The notes under the pieces: model-generated
The model's input: the letters and a program-made list of their open reading frames with translations, nothing else
Databases searched by the model: none
What the model was told of the DNA's origin: nothing
Shown: piece after piece, positions 33,950 through 43,016 of the stretch
Position numbering within the stretch: the stretch's first letter is position 1
Layout of the letters: the number at the start of each line of letters is the position of its first letter
Program-made: the position numbers and the translations under genes
Assembly (NCBI RefSeq): GCF_016862435.1
Contig: NZ_BOMY01000037.1
Coordinates: 1-64,000 of the forward strand
DNA length: 64,000 nt
Source: Paractinoplanes tereljensis
GTDB lineage: Bacteria > Actinomycetota > Actinomycetes > Mycobacteriales > Micromonosporaceae
Direction: 5' to 3'

Positions 33950-35365
33950 ATGTTCATCGACGGTGAATGGCTCGATGCGGGTGACCGCGAGACGATCCCG
34001 GTGCTCGACCCGGCCAGCGGCGAGCTGATCACGTCGGTCGCCCAGGCGACCGGCAAGGACGTGGACGCCGCCGTACGGGCCGCCGGGCGAGCACACGCCG
34101 ACCGCCGCTGGTCCGGGTTGCCGCCGATCGAGCGCACCCGGGTGCTGAGCCGGATCGCCGACCTGATCGAGGAGAACCTCGAGGAGCTGGCGGTCCTGGA
34201 GACCCGGGACAACGGCAAGCCGATCGAGCGGTCCCGGGCCGACACCGCGTTCTCGGCCAAGGACTTCCGGCACTTCGCGGGCGCCCCGGGCCGGCTCACC
34301 GGCACGGTCGTCCCGATCGACGGCGGCGCCCACCACGTCTACACCGTCCTGGAACCGGTCGGGGTGGTGGCGCTGATCCTGCCGTGGAACTTCCCGATCA
34401 TGACGGCCGCCCACAAGCTCGCCCCGGCCCTGGCCGCCGGGTGCACCGTGGTGGTCAAGCCGGCCGAGCAGACCCCGCTGACCATGCTGCGGCTGGCCGC
34501 GCTCTGCGCCGAGGCCGGCCTGCCGGACGGCGTGCTCAACGTGCTCACCGGCGACGGGCGGACCGGCGCGGCGCTTGTCGCGCACCCCGGCGTGGCCAAG
34601 GTGTCGTTCACCGGCTCGACCGAGGTGGGCCGCCGGGTGATGGCGTCCGCAGCGGTCACCACCAAGCGGGTCACCCTGGAACTCGGCGGCAAGAGCCCGA
34701 ACATCGTGTTCGCCGACGCCGATCTGGACGCGGCCACCGCGACCGCGATGCGGGCGTCGTTCGGGCACTCCGGGCAGATGTGCACGGCCGGCAGCCGGAT
34801 CCTGGTGCAGCGGTCGATCCTGGACGAGATGGTCGAGCGGCTGACCGCGGCGACCCGGAAGGTGCCGGTCGGCAACGGGCTGGACGGTGGCATCTCGGTC
34901 GGGCCGCTGGTCTCCGAGGAGCAGCGGCAGATCGTCCTGGCGTACATCCAGAAGGGTGTCGCCGAAGGCGCCGAGCTGCGGGCCGGGGGCACCGTGCCGG
35001 ACCGGCCGGGGTATTTCGTCGAGCCGACGCTGTTCACCGGGGTCACCAACGACATGGTGATCGCCCAGGAGGAGATCTTCGGGCCGGTGGCCGGGGTGAT
35101 CGCCTTCGAGGACGAGGCGGAGGCGATCGCGATCGCCAACGACACCGGGTACGGCCTGGCCGCCGGGGTGTGGACCCGCGATCTGTCCCGCGCGCACCGG
35201 ATGGCCGCCGCGCTGCGGGCCGGCACGGTGTGGGTGAACACCTACAACATCTTCGACCCGGCACTCTCGTTCGGCGGCGTCGGCGACTCCGGGCTCGGCC
35301 GCGACCTCGGCGACGAGGCGCTGCACTCGTTCTGCGAGTCCAAGGGCGTCGTGATCGCGCTGTGA
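33950..35365 (+). CDS. NAD(P)-dependent aldehyde dehydrogenase
   Basis: 471 residues with GAGAGGA upstream. Catalytic Glu244 (TLELGGKSP) and Cys278 (GQMCTAGSR) are 34 residues apart as in the family. The cofactor site has ILPWNFPIM, VVKPAEQTPL and FTGSTEVGRRV. It would oxidise an aldehyde released by the amine oxidases of the island. Its stop overlaps the GTG of the following fusion gene (GTGA), so it belongs to the same operon as the Rieske and ligase genes. Confidence 0.95.
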   Translation: MFIDGEWLDAGDRETIPVLDPASGELITSVAQATGKDVDAAVRAAGRAHADRRWSGLPPIERTRVLSRIADLIEENLEELAVLETRDNGKPIERSRADTAFSAKDFRHFAGAPGRLTGTVVPIDGGAHHVYTVLEPVGVVALILPWNFPIMTAAHKLAPALAAGCTVVVKPAEQTPLTMLRLAALCAEAGLPDGVLNVLTGDGRTGAALVAHPGVAKVSFTGSTEVGRRVMASAAVTTKRVTLELGGKSPNIVFADADLDAATATAMRASFGHSGQMCTAGSRILVQRSILDEMVERLTAATRKVPVGNGLDGGISVGPLVSEEQRQIVLAYIQKGVAEGAELRAGGTVPDRPGYFVEPTLFTGVTNDMVIAQEEIFGPVAGVIAFEDEAEAIAIANDTGYGLAAGVWTRDLSRAHRMAAALRAGTVWVNTYNIFDPALSFGGVGDSGLGRDLGDEALHSFCESKGVVIAL

Positions 35366-37665
35366 GCGTTAGCCAGATGGGATCCAATTTCGTGCATTTA
35401 ACATCCAGAGACGCCACCCCCGGCGCCCGGTATGCCCGGCACCTCAACGCGGCCGGCGCCGCGCTGCCCAGCGAGACCGTGCTCGGCACGGTGATCGAGC
35501 ACCTGCGCCTCGAAGCGCGGATCGGCGGCTACGAGGCAGCCGAGGCGGCGAAGGAACGCTCCGAGCGGGTGTACGCCCTGGCCGCGCAGCTGATCGGCGC
35601 GCAGCCCGAGGACATCGCGCTGACCGAGAGCGCCACCGTGGCCTGGCACCGGGCGATCGACGCGATGCCGTTGCAGGCAGGCGACCGGATCCTCGCCGCC
35701 GCGTCCAGTTACGTCAGCTCGGCCCTGCACCTGTTCGAACTGCGCCGCTCCCGGGGCATCGAGGTGGAGGTGCTGCCCTGCGCCGCCGACGGCACCGTCG
35801 ACCTGGACGCCCTCGCGGCCGCGCTGCGCAAACCGGCCGCGCTGGTCACCGTGGCGCACGTGCCGACCTCCTCGGCGCTGATCGAGCCGGTGGCCGCGAT
35901 CGCCGCGCTGACCGAGGCGGCCGGGGTGCCGCTGCTGCTCGACGCCACCCAGTCCCTGGGCCAGCTGCCACTCGACGTGGCCGGCATCGACCTGATCGTC
36001 GGCACCGGCCGCAAGTTCCTGCGCGGCCCGCGCGGCACCGGCCTGCTCTACGTCTCGCCGCGGATGCGCGAACGGCTGCACCCGCCGCACCCGGACGTCC
36101 GCGGCGCGGTCTGGCAGAGCGGCGACCTGGTCGAGCTGGCCCCGGGCGCCCGCCGCTTCGAGACCTGGGAGAGTTCGCACGCCCTGCGACTCGGCCTCGG
36201 CGCCGCCCTGGAGGAGACCCTCACGCTGGGCGTCGACGCCATCGGCCGGTATGCCACCGGGCTCGCCGACCGGCTGCGCGGCGCCCTGGCCGACCTGCCC
36301 GGGGTTCGGCTGACCGACCCGGCGGCCGGCGGCGGGGCGATCGTCACCTTCGTCCGCGACGACGAGAAACCGGCCGATACCGTACGCCGGTTGCGCGCCG
36401 CCGGGGTGCACCTGGTCGCCGTCCCGGCCCACCACGGCCGCTGGGATCTGGAACGACGCGGCCTCGACGCGGTGGTCCGCGCCTCGGTGCACGTCTACAA
36501 CGACGAGTCCGACGTGGACGCCCTGGTCTCCGCGCTCGGCCGGCGGACCGCCCCGGTCCGATCGAGCAGCCGGACCGACGTGATCGTGGTCGGCGCCGGG
36601 GTGCACGGCTCGTCCACCGCCTGGCACCTGGCCCAGCGCGGGGCCCGGGTGATCCAGCTCGACCGGTTCCCCGACGGGCACACCGAGGGCTCGTCGCACG
36701 GGCACATCCGGATGATCCGCCGGGCCTACCCGAACCCGATCTGGGACGACCTGGTCGACCGCGCCTACCTGGCCTGGGCCGAGCTGTCGGCGGCGTCCGG
36801 CACCCAGCTGCTGACCACCACCGGCGGCCTCTACGCCCGACCCGTCGGCGAGGCGGGACTGCGTGGCCCCGACTGCGTGCCGGTCGACGCGGCCCGCGCC
36901 GCGGAGCTCTTCCCGGGCCTGCGGCTCGGCGACGAGTTCGGCGCGGTCTACGACCCGGCCGCCGGGGTGCTCGACGCGGCCGCCGCGATGCGGGCGCTGC
37001 GCGAGCTGAGCCTGGAACACGGGGTGGACCGGCGGACCGGCTGCCGGGTCGACGGCTGGAGCGCGGACGGCGAGGGCGTCACGGTCCGCACCGCCGACGG
37101 GCTGCTGCGCGCCGACCGCCTGGTGATCGCGGCCGGCCCGTGGACCGGCGCGCTGGTGCCGGAGCTGGCCGACCTGCTCAAGGTGGTCCGGATCGTCAAC
37201 ATCCACATCGGCGCCACCGACCCGGCCGCGGTGTCGGCGCCCGCGCTCGGCCCGTTCTCGGTCGAGGTCCCCGGGGTGGGCCTGCTCTACGGGCTGCCGG
37301 CCTTCGACGGCAGTGCCATGAAGATCGGGCTGGACCACGGGCCGGCCGACGACCCGGACCGGCCGCAGACGCCGGTCACCGCGGCCGAGGCCGCCACCCT
37401 GCTGGGTCTCGCTCGCCGGTTCCTGCCCGCCGCGAACGGCGACGTGGTCGACTCGGTGGCGTGCCGGTACACGATGGCGCCGCGCAACCGGTTCGCGGTC
37501 GGAGCGCTGGCCGGGACGCCGCAGGTGCTTGTCGCGGCGGCCTGCTCGGGGCACGGCTTCAAGTTCGGGCCGGCGATCGGCGCGGGCCTGGCCGATCTGG
37601 CGCTCGGCAAGCAGCGGCCCGATCTGGACTTCCTTTCGCCGGAAGCGCTCGGCGAGCTCGGATGA
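35362..37665 (+). CDS. Fusion: class V aminotransferase-fold PLP enzyme + FAD-dependent amine oxidase
   Basis: 767 residues in one uninterrupted frame from GTG 35362 (ATG 35377 and GTG 35392 are alternatives). Residues 15-395 are a cysteine-desulfurase/class V aminotransferase fold: LLLDATQSLGQLPLD and PLP Lys218 in GTGRKFLRGPRGTGLLYV. Residues 405-767 are a DAO-type flavoenzyme with GAGVHGSS near 411-418, SSHGHIRMIRRAYP, and Cys701 in ACRYTMAP, the place of the covalent flavin Cys in monomeric sarcosine oxidase, followed by CSGHGFKFGPAIG. The linker between them is about 12 residues with no internal ribosome site. It probably deaminates or oxidises an N-substituted amino compound in two linked steps. 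Confidence 0.85.
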   Translation: MSVSQMGSNFVHLTSRDATPGARYARHLNAAGAALPSETVLGTVIEHLRLEARIGGYEAAEAAKERSERVYALAAQLIGAQPEDIALTESATVAWHRAIDAMPLQAGDRILAAASSYVSSALHLFELRRSRGIEVEVLPCAADGTVDLDALAAALRKPAALVTVAHVPTSSALIEPVAAIAALTEAAGVPLLLDATQSLGQLPLDVAGIDLIVGTGRKFLRGPRGTGLLYVSPRMRERLHPPHPDVRGAVWQSGDLVELAPGARRFETWESSHALRLGLGAALEETLTLGVDAIGRYATGLADRLRGALADLPGVRLTDPAAGGGAIVTFVRDDEKPADTVRRLRAAGVHLVAVPAHHGRWDLERRGLDAVVRASVHVYNDESDVDALVSALGRRTAPVRSSSRTDVIVVGAGVHGSSTAWHLAQRGARVIQLDRFPDGHTEGSSHGHIRMIRRAYPNPIWDDLVDRAYLAWAELSAASGTQLLTTTGGLYARPVGEAGLRGPDCVPVDAARAAELFPGLRLGDEFGAVYDPAAGVLDAAAAMRALRELSLEHGVDRRTGCRVDGWSADGEGVTVRTADGLLRADRLVIAAGPWTGALVPELADLLKVVRIVNIHIGATDPAAVSAPALGPFSVEVPGVGLLYGLPAFDGSAMKIGLDHGPADDPDRPQTPVTAAEAATLLGLARRFLPAANGDVVDSVACRYTMAPRNRFAVGALAGTPQVLVAAACSGHGFKFGPAIGAGLADLALGKQRPDLDFLSPEALGELG
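35377..35388. promoter_or_regulatory. VanR-like operator, copy 2, overlapping the fusion gene start
   Basis: ATGGGATCCAAT differs from copies 1 and 4 at one position. It lies within the first codons of the fusion gene and includes an alternative ATG start. It may mark an internal promoter or a roadblock site. Confidence 0.5.
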
Positions 37666-37666
37666 C

Positions 37667-38353
37667 TCAGCCTCGGAAGACCGTCGCGGAGCGGCGTTCG
37701 TACCAGCGGGCCAGCTGCTCGCCGGCGCTGATCACATGCGACTGCATCTCGCGGCGGGCCAGCTCGTCGTCCTGGGCCTCCAGCGCGGCGAGGATCCGCT
37801 CGTGCTCGGCGAAGTTGTCGTCCCGGTGCCGGGGGTGCTCCTGCAGCACCAGCGCCGAGACGTTGCGCGGGAACGCCTCGTTGATCTCCTTGATCACCCG
37901 GGCCAGCCGGTCGTTGCCGGAGATCTCGTGGATCAGCGTGTGGAAGCGGTCGTTGGCCGCGTGCGACGCCGCGTTCGGCGGACCGTCGCCCGGTCGCAGC
38001 AGCTCGTTGGTGGCCCGCAACTCCTCGAAGCCGTCCCGGGTGATCCGCCGGACCGCCCGCACGCAGGACAGGCCTTCGAGTTCGGCGCGCACCTCGTACG
38101 CCTCCCGGACCTCCCAGGGCGCCGGCACCCGGACCACCGCGCCGCGGTTGGGCACCACCTCGATCAGGCCGCCGGTCTGCAGCTGGCGCAGCGCCTCGCG
38201 GACCGGGGTGCGGCTGACGCCGAGGGCCTTGGCCAGCTCGGCCTGCCGCAGCTGGGCGCCGATCGGGATCTCCCCCGACATGATCCGGGCCCGGATGGCG
38301 GCGGCCGTCTCGTCGACGAGTGCGCTGCTCGACGCAGGCGAGCTGGTGTCCAT
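37667..38353 (-). CDS. GntR-family regulator with FCD domain (VanR/FadR-like subgroup)
   Basis: 228 residues from ATG 38353, preceded on its strand by GAGGG. An in-frame ATG at 38413 would add 20 residues. Winged-helix domain: IRARIMSGEIPIGAQLRQAELAKALGVSRTPVREALRQLQTGGLIEVVPNRGAVV. The FCD effector domain follows with EVRAELEGLSCVRAVRR, DRFHTLIHEISGNDRL and an AEHERILAALEAQD motif whose His/Asp residues usually bind metal. It is convergent with the fusion gene (one base apart) and divergent from the copper amine oxidase, with an operator copy between. It is the likely repressor of the whole island. Confidence 0.92.
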   Translation of the reverse strand: MDTSSPASSSALVDETAAAIRARIMSGEIPIGAQLRQAELAKALGVSRTPVREALRQLQTGGLIEVVPNRGAVVRVPAPWEVREAYEVRAELEGLSCVRAVRRITRDGFEELRATNELLRPGDGPPNAASHAANDRFHTLIHEISGNDRLARVIKEINEAFPRNVSALVLQEHPRHRDDNFAEHERILAALEAQDDELARREMQSHVISAGEQLARWYERRSATVFRG

Positions 38354-38436
38354 AGTGCCCTCGTTCGATCCAGGAGTGGGGATGGGGAGAAACGATAGCA
38401 AGCCGTCGGTCAAATATGGGAGCCCAACTGTTAAAG

Positions 38437-38448
38437 ATTGGATCCATC
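38437..38448. promoter_or_regulatory. VanR-like operator, copy 3, between gntR and amine oxidase
   Basis: ATTGGATCCATC matches the other copies except for its last two bases. It lies in the 162-bp divergent region and could control both the regulator and the copper amine oxidase. Confidence 0.65.
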
Positions 38449-38515
38449 ATGACTGTGAAGGTATCCCGAACTGCCGTAATGTCGTCCCGAGTCAGCCGAT
38501 GAACAGGAGCCGCCG

Positions 38516-40399
38516 ATGAGCGCGTGCCACACCACTCCCACCCCGGCCGCCCGCGCGCACCCGCTGGACCCGCTGACCCCCGGCGAGATCACCCTCGCGG
38601 TCGCCGCGGCGCGGGCCGACGGCCGGCTCGGCGAGCGCCCTCGTTTCTGGGGCGCCACCCTCGATGAGGCGCATGCCCGGAGCTCCTCTGACGGCGTACG
38701 CCTCGGATTGGTTGCTATGTCCGCCGGAGGCGGCGAAGCCTGGGAAATCGACGTGCTGATCGCCGGCGACGCGGCCGAATGCACCGACTGGCGTCCGGTC
38801 GACCCCCGGCGGCCCGGCATCACCTCGGACGAGGCCCGGGCCGCCGCCCAGGCCTGCCGGGAGAGCCCGCTGTTCCGGGAAGCGCTGGCCCGCCGGGGCA
38901 TCCACGACGTCTCGCTGGTCATGATCGACGCCGAGTCGATGGGCGGCTTCGAGGAGAAGTACCGCGACCGGCGGGTCACCTGGGGCACCGTCTGGCACCG
39001 CACCACCGAGGACGACAACGGGTACGCCCGGCCGGTCCAGGGCGTCGTGCCGATCATCGACATGCACACCATGGAGGTGCTCGAGGTCGAGGACCACGGG
39101 GTCATCCCGGTCTCCGAGGAGGCCGGCTCGCTGGCCACCGGCGCGTTCGGGCCGGACCGGGCCGGGCTCAAGCCCCTCGAGGTGGTGCAGGCCGACGGAC
39201 CGAGCTTCACCGTCGACGGCTGGAAGGTCGACTGGCAGGGCTGGACGTTCCGGGTCGGCTTCACCCACCGCGAGGGCCTGGTCCTCTACGACCTGGAGTT
39301 CCTCGGCCGGTCGGTGCTCAAGCGCGCGGCCTGCAACGAGATGTACGTGCCGTACCTCGACTCCAACTCCACCCAATATCGCAAGAACTTCTTCGACTGG
39401 GGCGAGTACGGCGCCGGCCCGCTGACCAACTCGCTCGCCCTGGGCTGCGACTGCCTCGGCACCATCCACTACTTCGACGGCGTGCACCTCGGCGGGTACG
39501 GCGAGCCGGTCACCACCGGCAACGCGATCTGTATGCACGAAGAAGACGCCAGCATCCTGTGGAAGCACAACGACCTGCGCCGCGGGGTCAGCGAGGTGCG
39601 CCGCTCCCGGCGGCTGATCATCTCCAACTTCCAGACCGTGGCGAACTACGACTACGGCTTCTACTGGACGCTCTACCAGGACGGCCGGATCGAGCTGGAG
39701 GTCAAGCTGACCGGCATCCTGTCCGCTTCGGGCATCGAAGCCGGGGCCGACGCGCCGTACGGCCGGAAGGTCTCCGAGCTCGTTCAGACCCCGATCCACC
39801 AGCACTACTTCGGCATCCGCTTGGACACCGCGATCGACGGTTCACTGAACCGGCTCGTCGAGGAGCACGCCGAGGCCGAATCCGACCCGGCGCTGAATCC
39901 CTACGGCAATGCGGTCCGCTACGTGCGCGAGCCGTTGGACGTGGAGACCGGGATGCGCAACGACCCGAGCATCGCCCGGCACTGGCGGATCGAGAGCGCC
40001 GAGCGCACCAACCGGTACGGCGACCCGACCGCGTACCGCCTGGTCATCCCGAACACCACCCGCAGCTTCGGCCGGCCGGAATCGGTTATGTCGCGCCGCG
40101 CGCCCTTCATCCACCAGCACGTCTGGGCCACCCCGTACGCCGAGGACGAGCAGTTCATCGGCGGCCAGTACCCGAACCACGCCGAGCCGGGCGAGGACGG
40201 CGTGCACGTCTGGCAGCGCCAGGAACGCTCGATCGACGGGGTCCCCCTCGTCGTCTGGCCGGTGCTCGGCGTGCACCACCTGCCCCGCCCGGAACAGTGG
40301 CCGGTCATGCCGGTGGAGGCCATCCACCTGGTGCTGGAGCCGGACGGCTTCTTCGACCGCAACCCGGCCCTGGACATCCCCGACCCCGCGTCTTCCTAG
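38516..40399 (+). CDS. Copper-containing amine oxidase (TPQ type)
   Basis: 627 residues with CAGGAG upstream. The topaquinone precursor is Tyr378 in ANYDYG. Copper ligands are His428 and His430 (HQHYFGIRLD) and His588 (VHHLPRPEQWPVMP). Spacings match well-studied bacterial enzymes of about 640 residues. N-terminal N2/N3 domains (HPLDPLTPGEI, EVLEVEDHG) are present. There is no signal peptide, so it acts in the cytoplasm. It oxidises a primary amine to aldehyde, ammonia and H2O2, and the aldehyde could go to the dehydrogenase at 33950. It is expressed singly behind operator copy 3. Confidence 0.95.
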   Translation: MSACHTTPTPAARAHPLDPLTPGEITLAVAAARADGRLGERPRFWGATLDEAHARSSSDGVRLGLVAMSAGGGEAWEIDVLIAGDAAECTDWRPVDPRRPGITSDEARAAAQACRESPLFREALARRGIHDVSLVMIDAESMGGFEEKYRDRRVTWGTVWHRTTEDDNGYARPVQGVVPIIDMHTMEVLEVEDHGVIPVSEEAGSLATGAFGPDRAGLKPLEVVQADGPSFTVDGWKVDWQGWTFRVGFTHREGLVLYDLEFLGRSVLKRAACNEMYVPYLDSNSTQYRKNFFDWGEYGAGPLTNSLALGCDCLGTIHYFDGVHLGGYGEPVTTGNAICMHEEDASILWKHNDLRRGVSEVRRSRRLIISNFQTVANYDYGFYWTLYQDGRIELEVKLTGILSASGIEAGADAPYGRKVSELVQTPIHQHYFGIRLDTAIDGSLNRLVEEHAEAESDPALNPYGNAVRYVREPLDVETGMRNDPSIARHWRIESAERTNRYGDPTAYRLVIPNTTRSFGRPESVMSRRAPFIHQHVWATPYAEDEQFIGGQYPNHAEPGEDGVHVWQRQERSIDGVPLVVWPVLGVHHLPRPEQWPVMPVEAIHLVLEPDGFFDRNPALDIPDPASS

Positions 40400-40457
40400 C
40401 TCCCCGAAAAGATCCGTTCACATTCGGGACACACGACCGCGACGTGCGGCCGCAATA

Positions 40458-40469
40458 ATTGGATCCAAT
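40458..40469. promoter_or_regulatory. VanR-like operator, copy 4 (exact palindrome)
   Basis: ATTGGATCCAAT, identical to copy 1, lies 59 bases upstream of the ABC binding-protein start. It would place the long transport/hydrolase operon under the same GntR regulator. Confidence 0.8.
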
Positions 40470-40528
40470 CTCCTTCGAATGAAATCCCAAATCGGCAGAC
40501 TTTAATACACCCCCTGGAGTTGCTCCCC

Positions 40529-42160
40529 ATGGACCTTGGCAACCAGGCAGTCTCCCGCCGCACACTGCTGCGCGGCGCCTCCATCCTCGGCATGGGTGCC
40601 GGCCTCACCGGCCTGCTCGCCGCCTGCGGCGTCGCCGCCGAGAAGGACGACGCCTCCGGCGGCACCACCCGCAGCGGTGGCACCCTGACCCTCGCCATCG
40701 ACGGCACCAGCGCGATCAACGACCCCGCCTTCTACACCACCCTCGGCGACTGGATGGTCGTCGACTGCGTCTGCCGCGGCCTGACCTTCATCTCCTTCGA
40801 GACCAACGAGCCGGTCGCCGACCTGGCCGAGAGCTGGACCATCTCCGACGACCAGCTCACCTACACCTTCAAGCTGCGCCAGGGCGTCACCTTCCACGAC
40901 GGCACCACGTTCACCTCGGCCGACGTGCTGGCCACCCTCAACCGGCAGTTCGACGCCAACGACAAGACCCTGCCCAAGGGCGCCTCGCAGACGCTCAAGG
41001 CGATCGGCGACAACATGACGTCGTTCACCGCGCCGGACGCGAACACCGTGGTGATGGTGCTCAAGAAGCCGGACCGCACCCTGCTCGGCCGGCTCTCCGA
41101 CATCGGCGGCCGGATCATCTCCAAGGCCGCCCTGACCAAGTACGGCGCCGACATCGGCAAGAACCTGGTCGGCACCGGCCCGTTCAAGTTCGTCTCGGCC
41201 ACCTCCGGCCAGAACGTGACGCTGGCCGCGTTCGACGGCTTCTACAAGGGCAAGCCGCCGATCGACCGGCTGGTGCTGCAGCAGGTCACCGACCCGTCGA
41301 CGATCGTCAGCTCGCTGCTGTCCGGCGACGTGTCGGCCACCCAGTTCACCCCGTACTCGGCCCTCGAACAGCTCAAGGGCGACAAGTCGGTGACCGTCTA
41401 CGACACCCCGAAGAGCTTCGACGCGTTCATGATGATGGACGTCCGGCGCATCCCCGAGCTCAACGTGCGCAAGGCGATCAACCTGGCGATCGACCGGCAG
41501 GCGCTGATCACCCAGGCCTTCTTCGGCGCCGCGGTGCTGCCCGACGGCTACACCATCCCGCCGAACCAGGACGCGTACGACGCGACCCTGGCCGATATCT
41601 CGAAGACCGATATCGCCGAGGCCAAGCGGCTGATCACCGAGGCCGGCGCGACCGGCCGGACGGTACGCCTGATGGCCGCGAGCGACAGCTGGCACCCCAA
41701 GGCCGCGCAGCTCATCGCGCAGAACCTCACCGACATCGGGCTCAAGGTGGAGACCGACTCGGTGGACCCGGCCACCTACTTCAACCGGCTGCTCACCCCG
41801 GACGACAAATTCCACGACCTGATGATCTGGGAGCGCAACGGCTACTACCCTGACGCCGACGACATGATCGGCTCGCTGGCCAAGCCGTCCGGCGTCTACG
41901 GCGACTTCATCTCCGGCTTCACCACCCTGGACGGCGCCGCGGCGTACTCCGACATGCTCTTCGAGGCCAAGAACATCGCCGACGCCACCGCTCGCAAGGC
42001 CCGGTACAGCGAGATCGCCCGCGAGTGGGCCGACAAGTACATGACCCTCTCGATGCTGGTCTGCGCCTCCAACCCGGTGGTCAGCGGCGCGAAGGTGACC
42101 AACATGAACTGGAAGGCCCTGGGCAACCACCGCTGCTTCATGGAAACCGCGAGTGTCTGA
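40529..42160 (+). CDS. ABC transporter substrate-binding lipoprotein (family 5, dipeptide/nickel type)
   Basis: 543 residues from ATG 40529 with GGAG upstream. The N-terminus has a twin-arginine-like SRRTLLRG and a lipobox LLAAC with Cys33, so it is an exported lipoprotein. The body is SBP family 5: TLTLAIDGTSAINDP, LAESWTISDDQLTYTFKLRQGVTFHDGT, VGTGPFKF and NVRKAINLAIDRQALI. Proteins of this family bind peptides, but also opines, glutathione and other amide compounds. It starts the operon of about 10 kb that runs to 50813, directly after operator copy 4. Confidence 0.93.
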   Translation: MDLGNQAVSRRTLLRGASILGMGAGLTGLLAACGVAAEKDDASGGTTRSGGTLTLAIDGTSAINDPAFYTTLGDWMVVDCVCRGLTFISFETNEPVADLAESWTISDDQLTYTFKLRQGVTFHDGTTFTSADVLATLNRQFDANDKTLPKGASQTLKAIGDNMTSFTAPDANTVVMVLKKPDRTLLGRLSDIGGRIISKAALTKYGADIGKNLVGTGPFKFVSATSGQNVTLAAFDGFYKGKPPIDRLVLQQVTDPSTIVSSLLSGDVSATQFTPYSALEQLKGDKSVTVYDTPKSFDAFMMMDVRRIPELNVRKAINLAIDRQALITQAFFGAAVLPDGYTIPPNQDAYDATLADISKTDIAEAKRLITEAGATGRTVRLMAASDSWHPKAAQLIAQNLTDIGLKVETDSVDPATYFNRLLTPDDKFHDLMIWERNGYYPDADDMIGSLAKPSGVYGDFISGFTTLDGAAAYSDMLFEAKNIADATARKARYSEIAREWADKYMTLSMLVCASNPVVSGAKVTNMNWKALGNHRCFMETASV

Positions 42161-43016
42161 TTCGACCACCACGTCCGGCCTCCGCACCGCGTTCGCGGCG
42201 CGGAGGCTCGGGCGCGGGCCCCTCGCCGCCGGCTCGTGGCTCGTCGTGGTGCTGTTCGTGGTCACCGCGATCGTCGGGCCGCTGCTGATCTCGGCCGACC
42301 CGACCCGCAACACCGCCGACGCACTGCTGCCGCTGGGCGCCACCGGGCACCTGTTCGGCACCGACGACCTCGGCCGCGACGAACTGGCCCGGATGCTCTA
42401 CGGCGCCCGGCCGCTGCTGCTCGTCGCGTTCCTGTCCACCGCGCTGGCCGCGGTGCTCGGCATCGGGATCGGCATGATCGCCGGGTACGCGGGCGGCAAG
42501 GTCGAGTGGGTGCTCATGCGCCTGATGGACCTGGCGCTGGCGTTCCCGTCGATGCTGCTGATCATCCTGATCGTCTCGGCCTGGAACCCCGGCGTCGGCA
42601 GCCTGGTCGTCGGCATCGGCACCGCCCTCGCCCCCGGCCTGGGCCGGCTCGCCCGCGCGCTGGCCGCCCGCGAGGCCGGCCGGGACTACGTGCTCGCCGC
42701 CCGCCTCGGCGGCACCCGCGCACCTCGCATCCTCGTGCAGGAGGTGCTGCCGAACATGGCCGGGCCGATGCTCGCCCAGGTGGTGATGACGCTGTCGGTC
42801 GCCGCCGGGTTCGCGGCCGGGCTCTCCTACCTCGGGCTGGGCATCCAGCCTCCGACCCCGGACTGGGGATACATGGTGCAGGCCGGCCAGGAGTTCCTCT
42901 ACACCGCACCGCGACTGGTGGTGCTGCCCGCGGCCGCCACCCTGATCTTCGTGGTGGCCTGCAACTTCATCGGCGACGACCTGCGCGACGCCCTCGACCC
43001 CCGGGGGGACCGATGA
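42153..43016 (+). CDS. ABC transporter permease (DppC-like)
   Basis: 287 residues from GTG 42153, overlapping the binding-protein stop by 8 bases. Six membrane helices are predicted. The N-terminal GTDDLGRDELARMLYGAR is typical of DppC/OppC, and the EAA loop is AREAGRDYVLAARLGGTRAPRILVQEVLPN. It pairs with the following DppB-like permease. The C-before-B order is the reverse of the common dpp order. Confidence 0.93.
   Translation: MSDSTTTSGLRTAFAARRLGRGPLAAGSWLVVVLFVVTAIVGPLLISADPTRNTADALLPLGATGHLFGTDDLGRDELARMLYGARPLLLVAFLSTALAAVLGIGIGMIAGYAGGKVEWVLMRLMDLALAFPSMLLIILIVSAWNPGVGSLVVGIGTALAPGLGRLARALAAREAGRDYVLAARLGGTRAPRILVQEVLPNMAGPMLAQVVMTLSVAAGFAAGLSYLGLGIQPPTPDWGYMVQAGQEFLYTAPRLVVLPAAATLIFVVACNFIGDDLRDALDPRGDR

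Noticed and set aside
34384..35361. In-frame upstream extension of the aminotransferase/flavoenzyme fusion
   Set aside because: It overlaps the aldehyde dehydrogenase in another frame and reads as random Arg/Gly-rich sequence. The GTG at 35362 coincides with the ALDH stop.
36560..36592. Internal start that would split the fusion into two genes
   Set aside because: A GTG at 36580 exists but has no ribosome-binding sequence and no stop precedes it, so a single chain is more likely.
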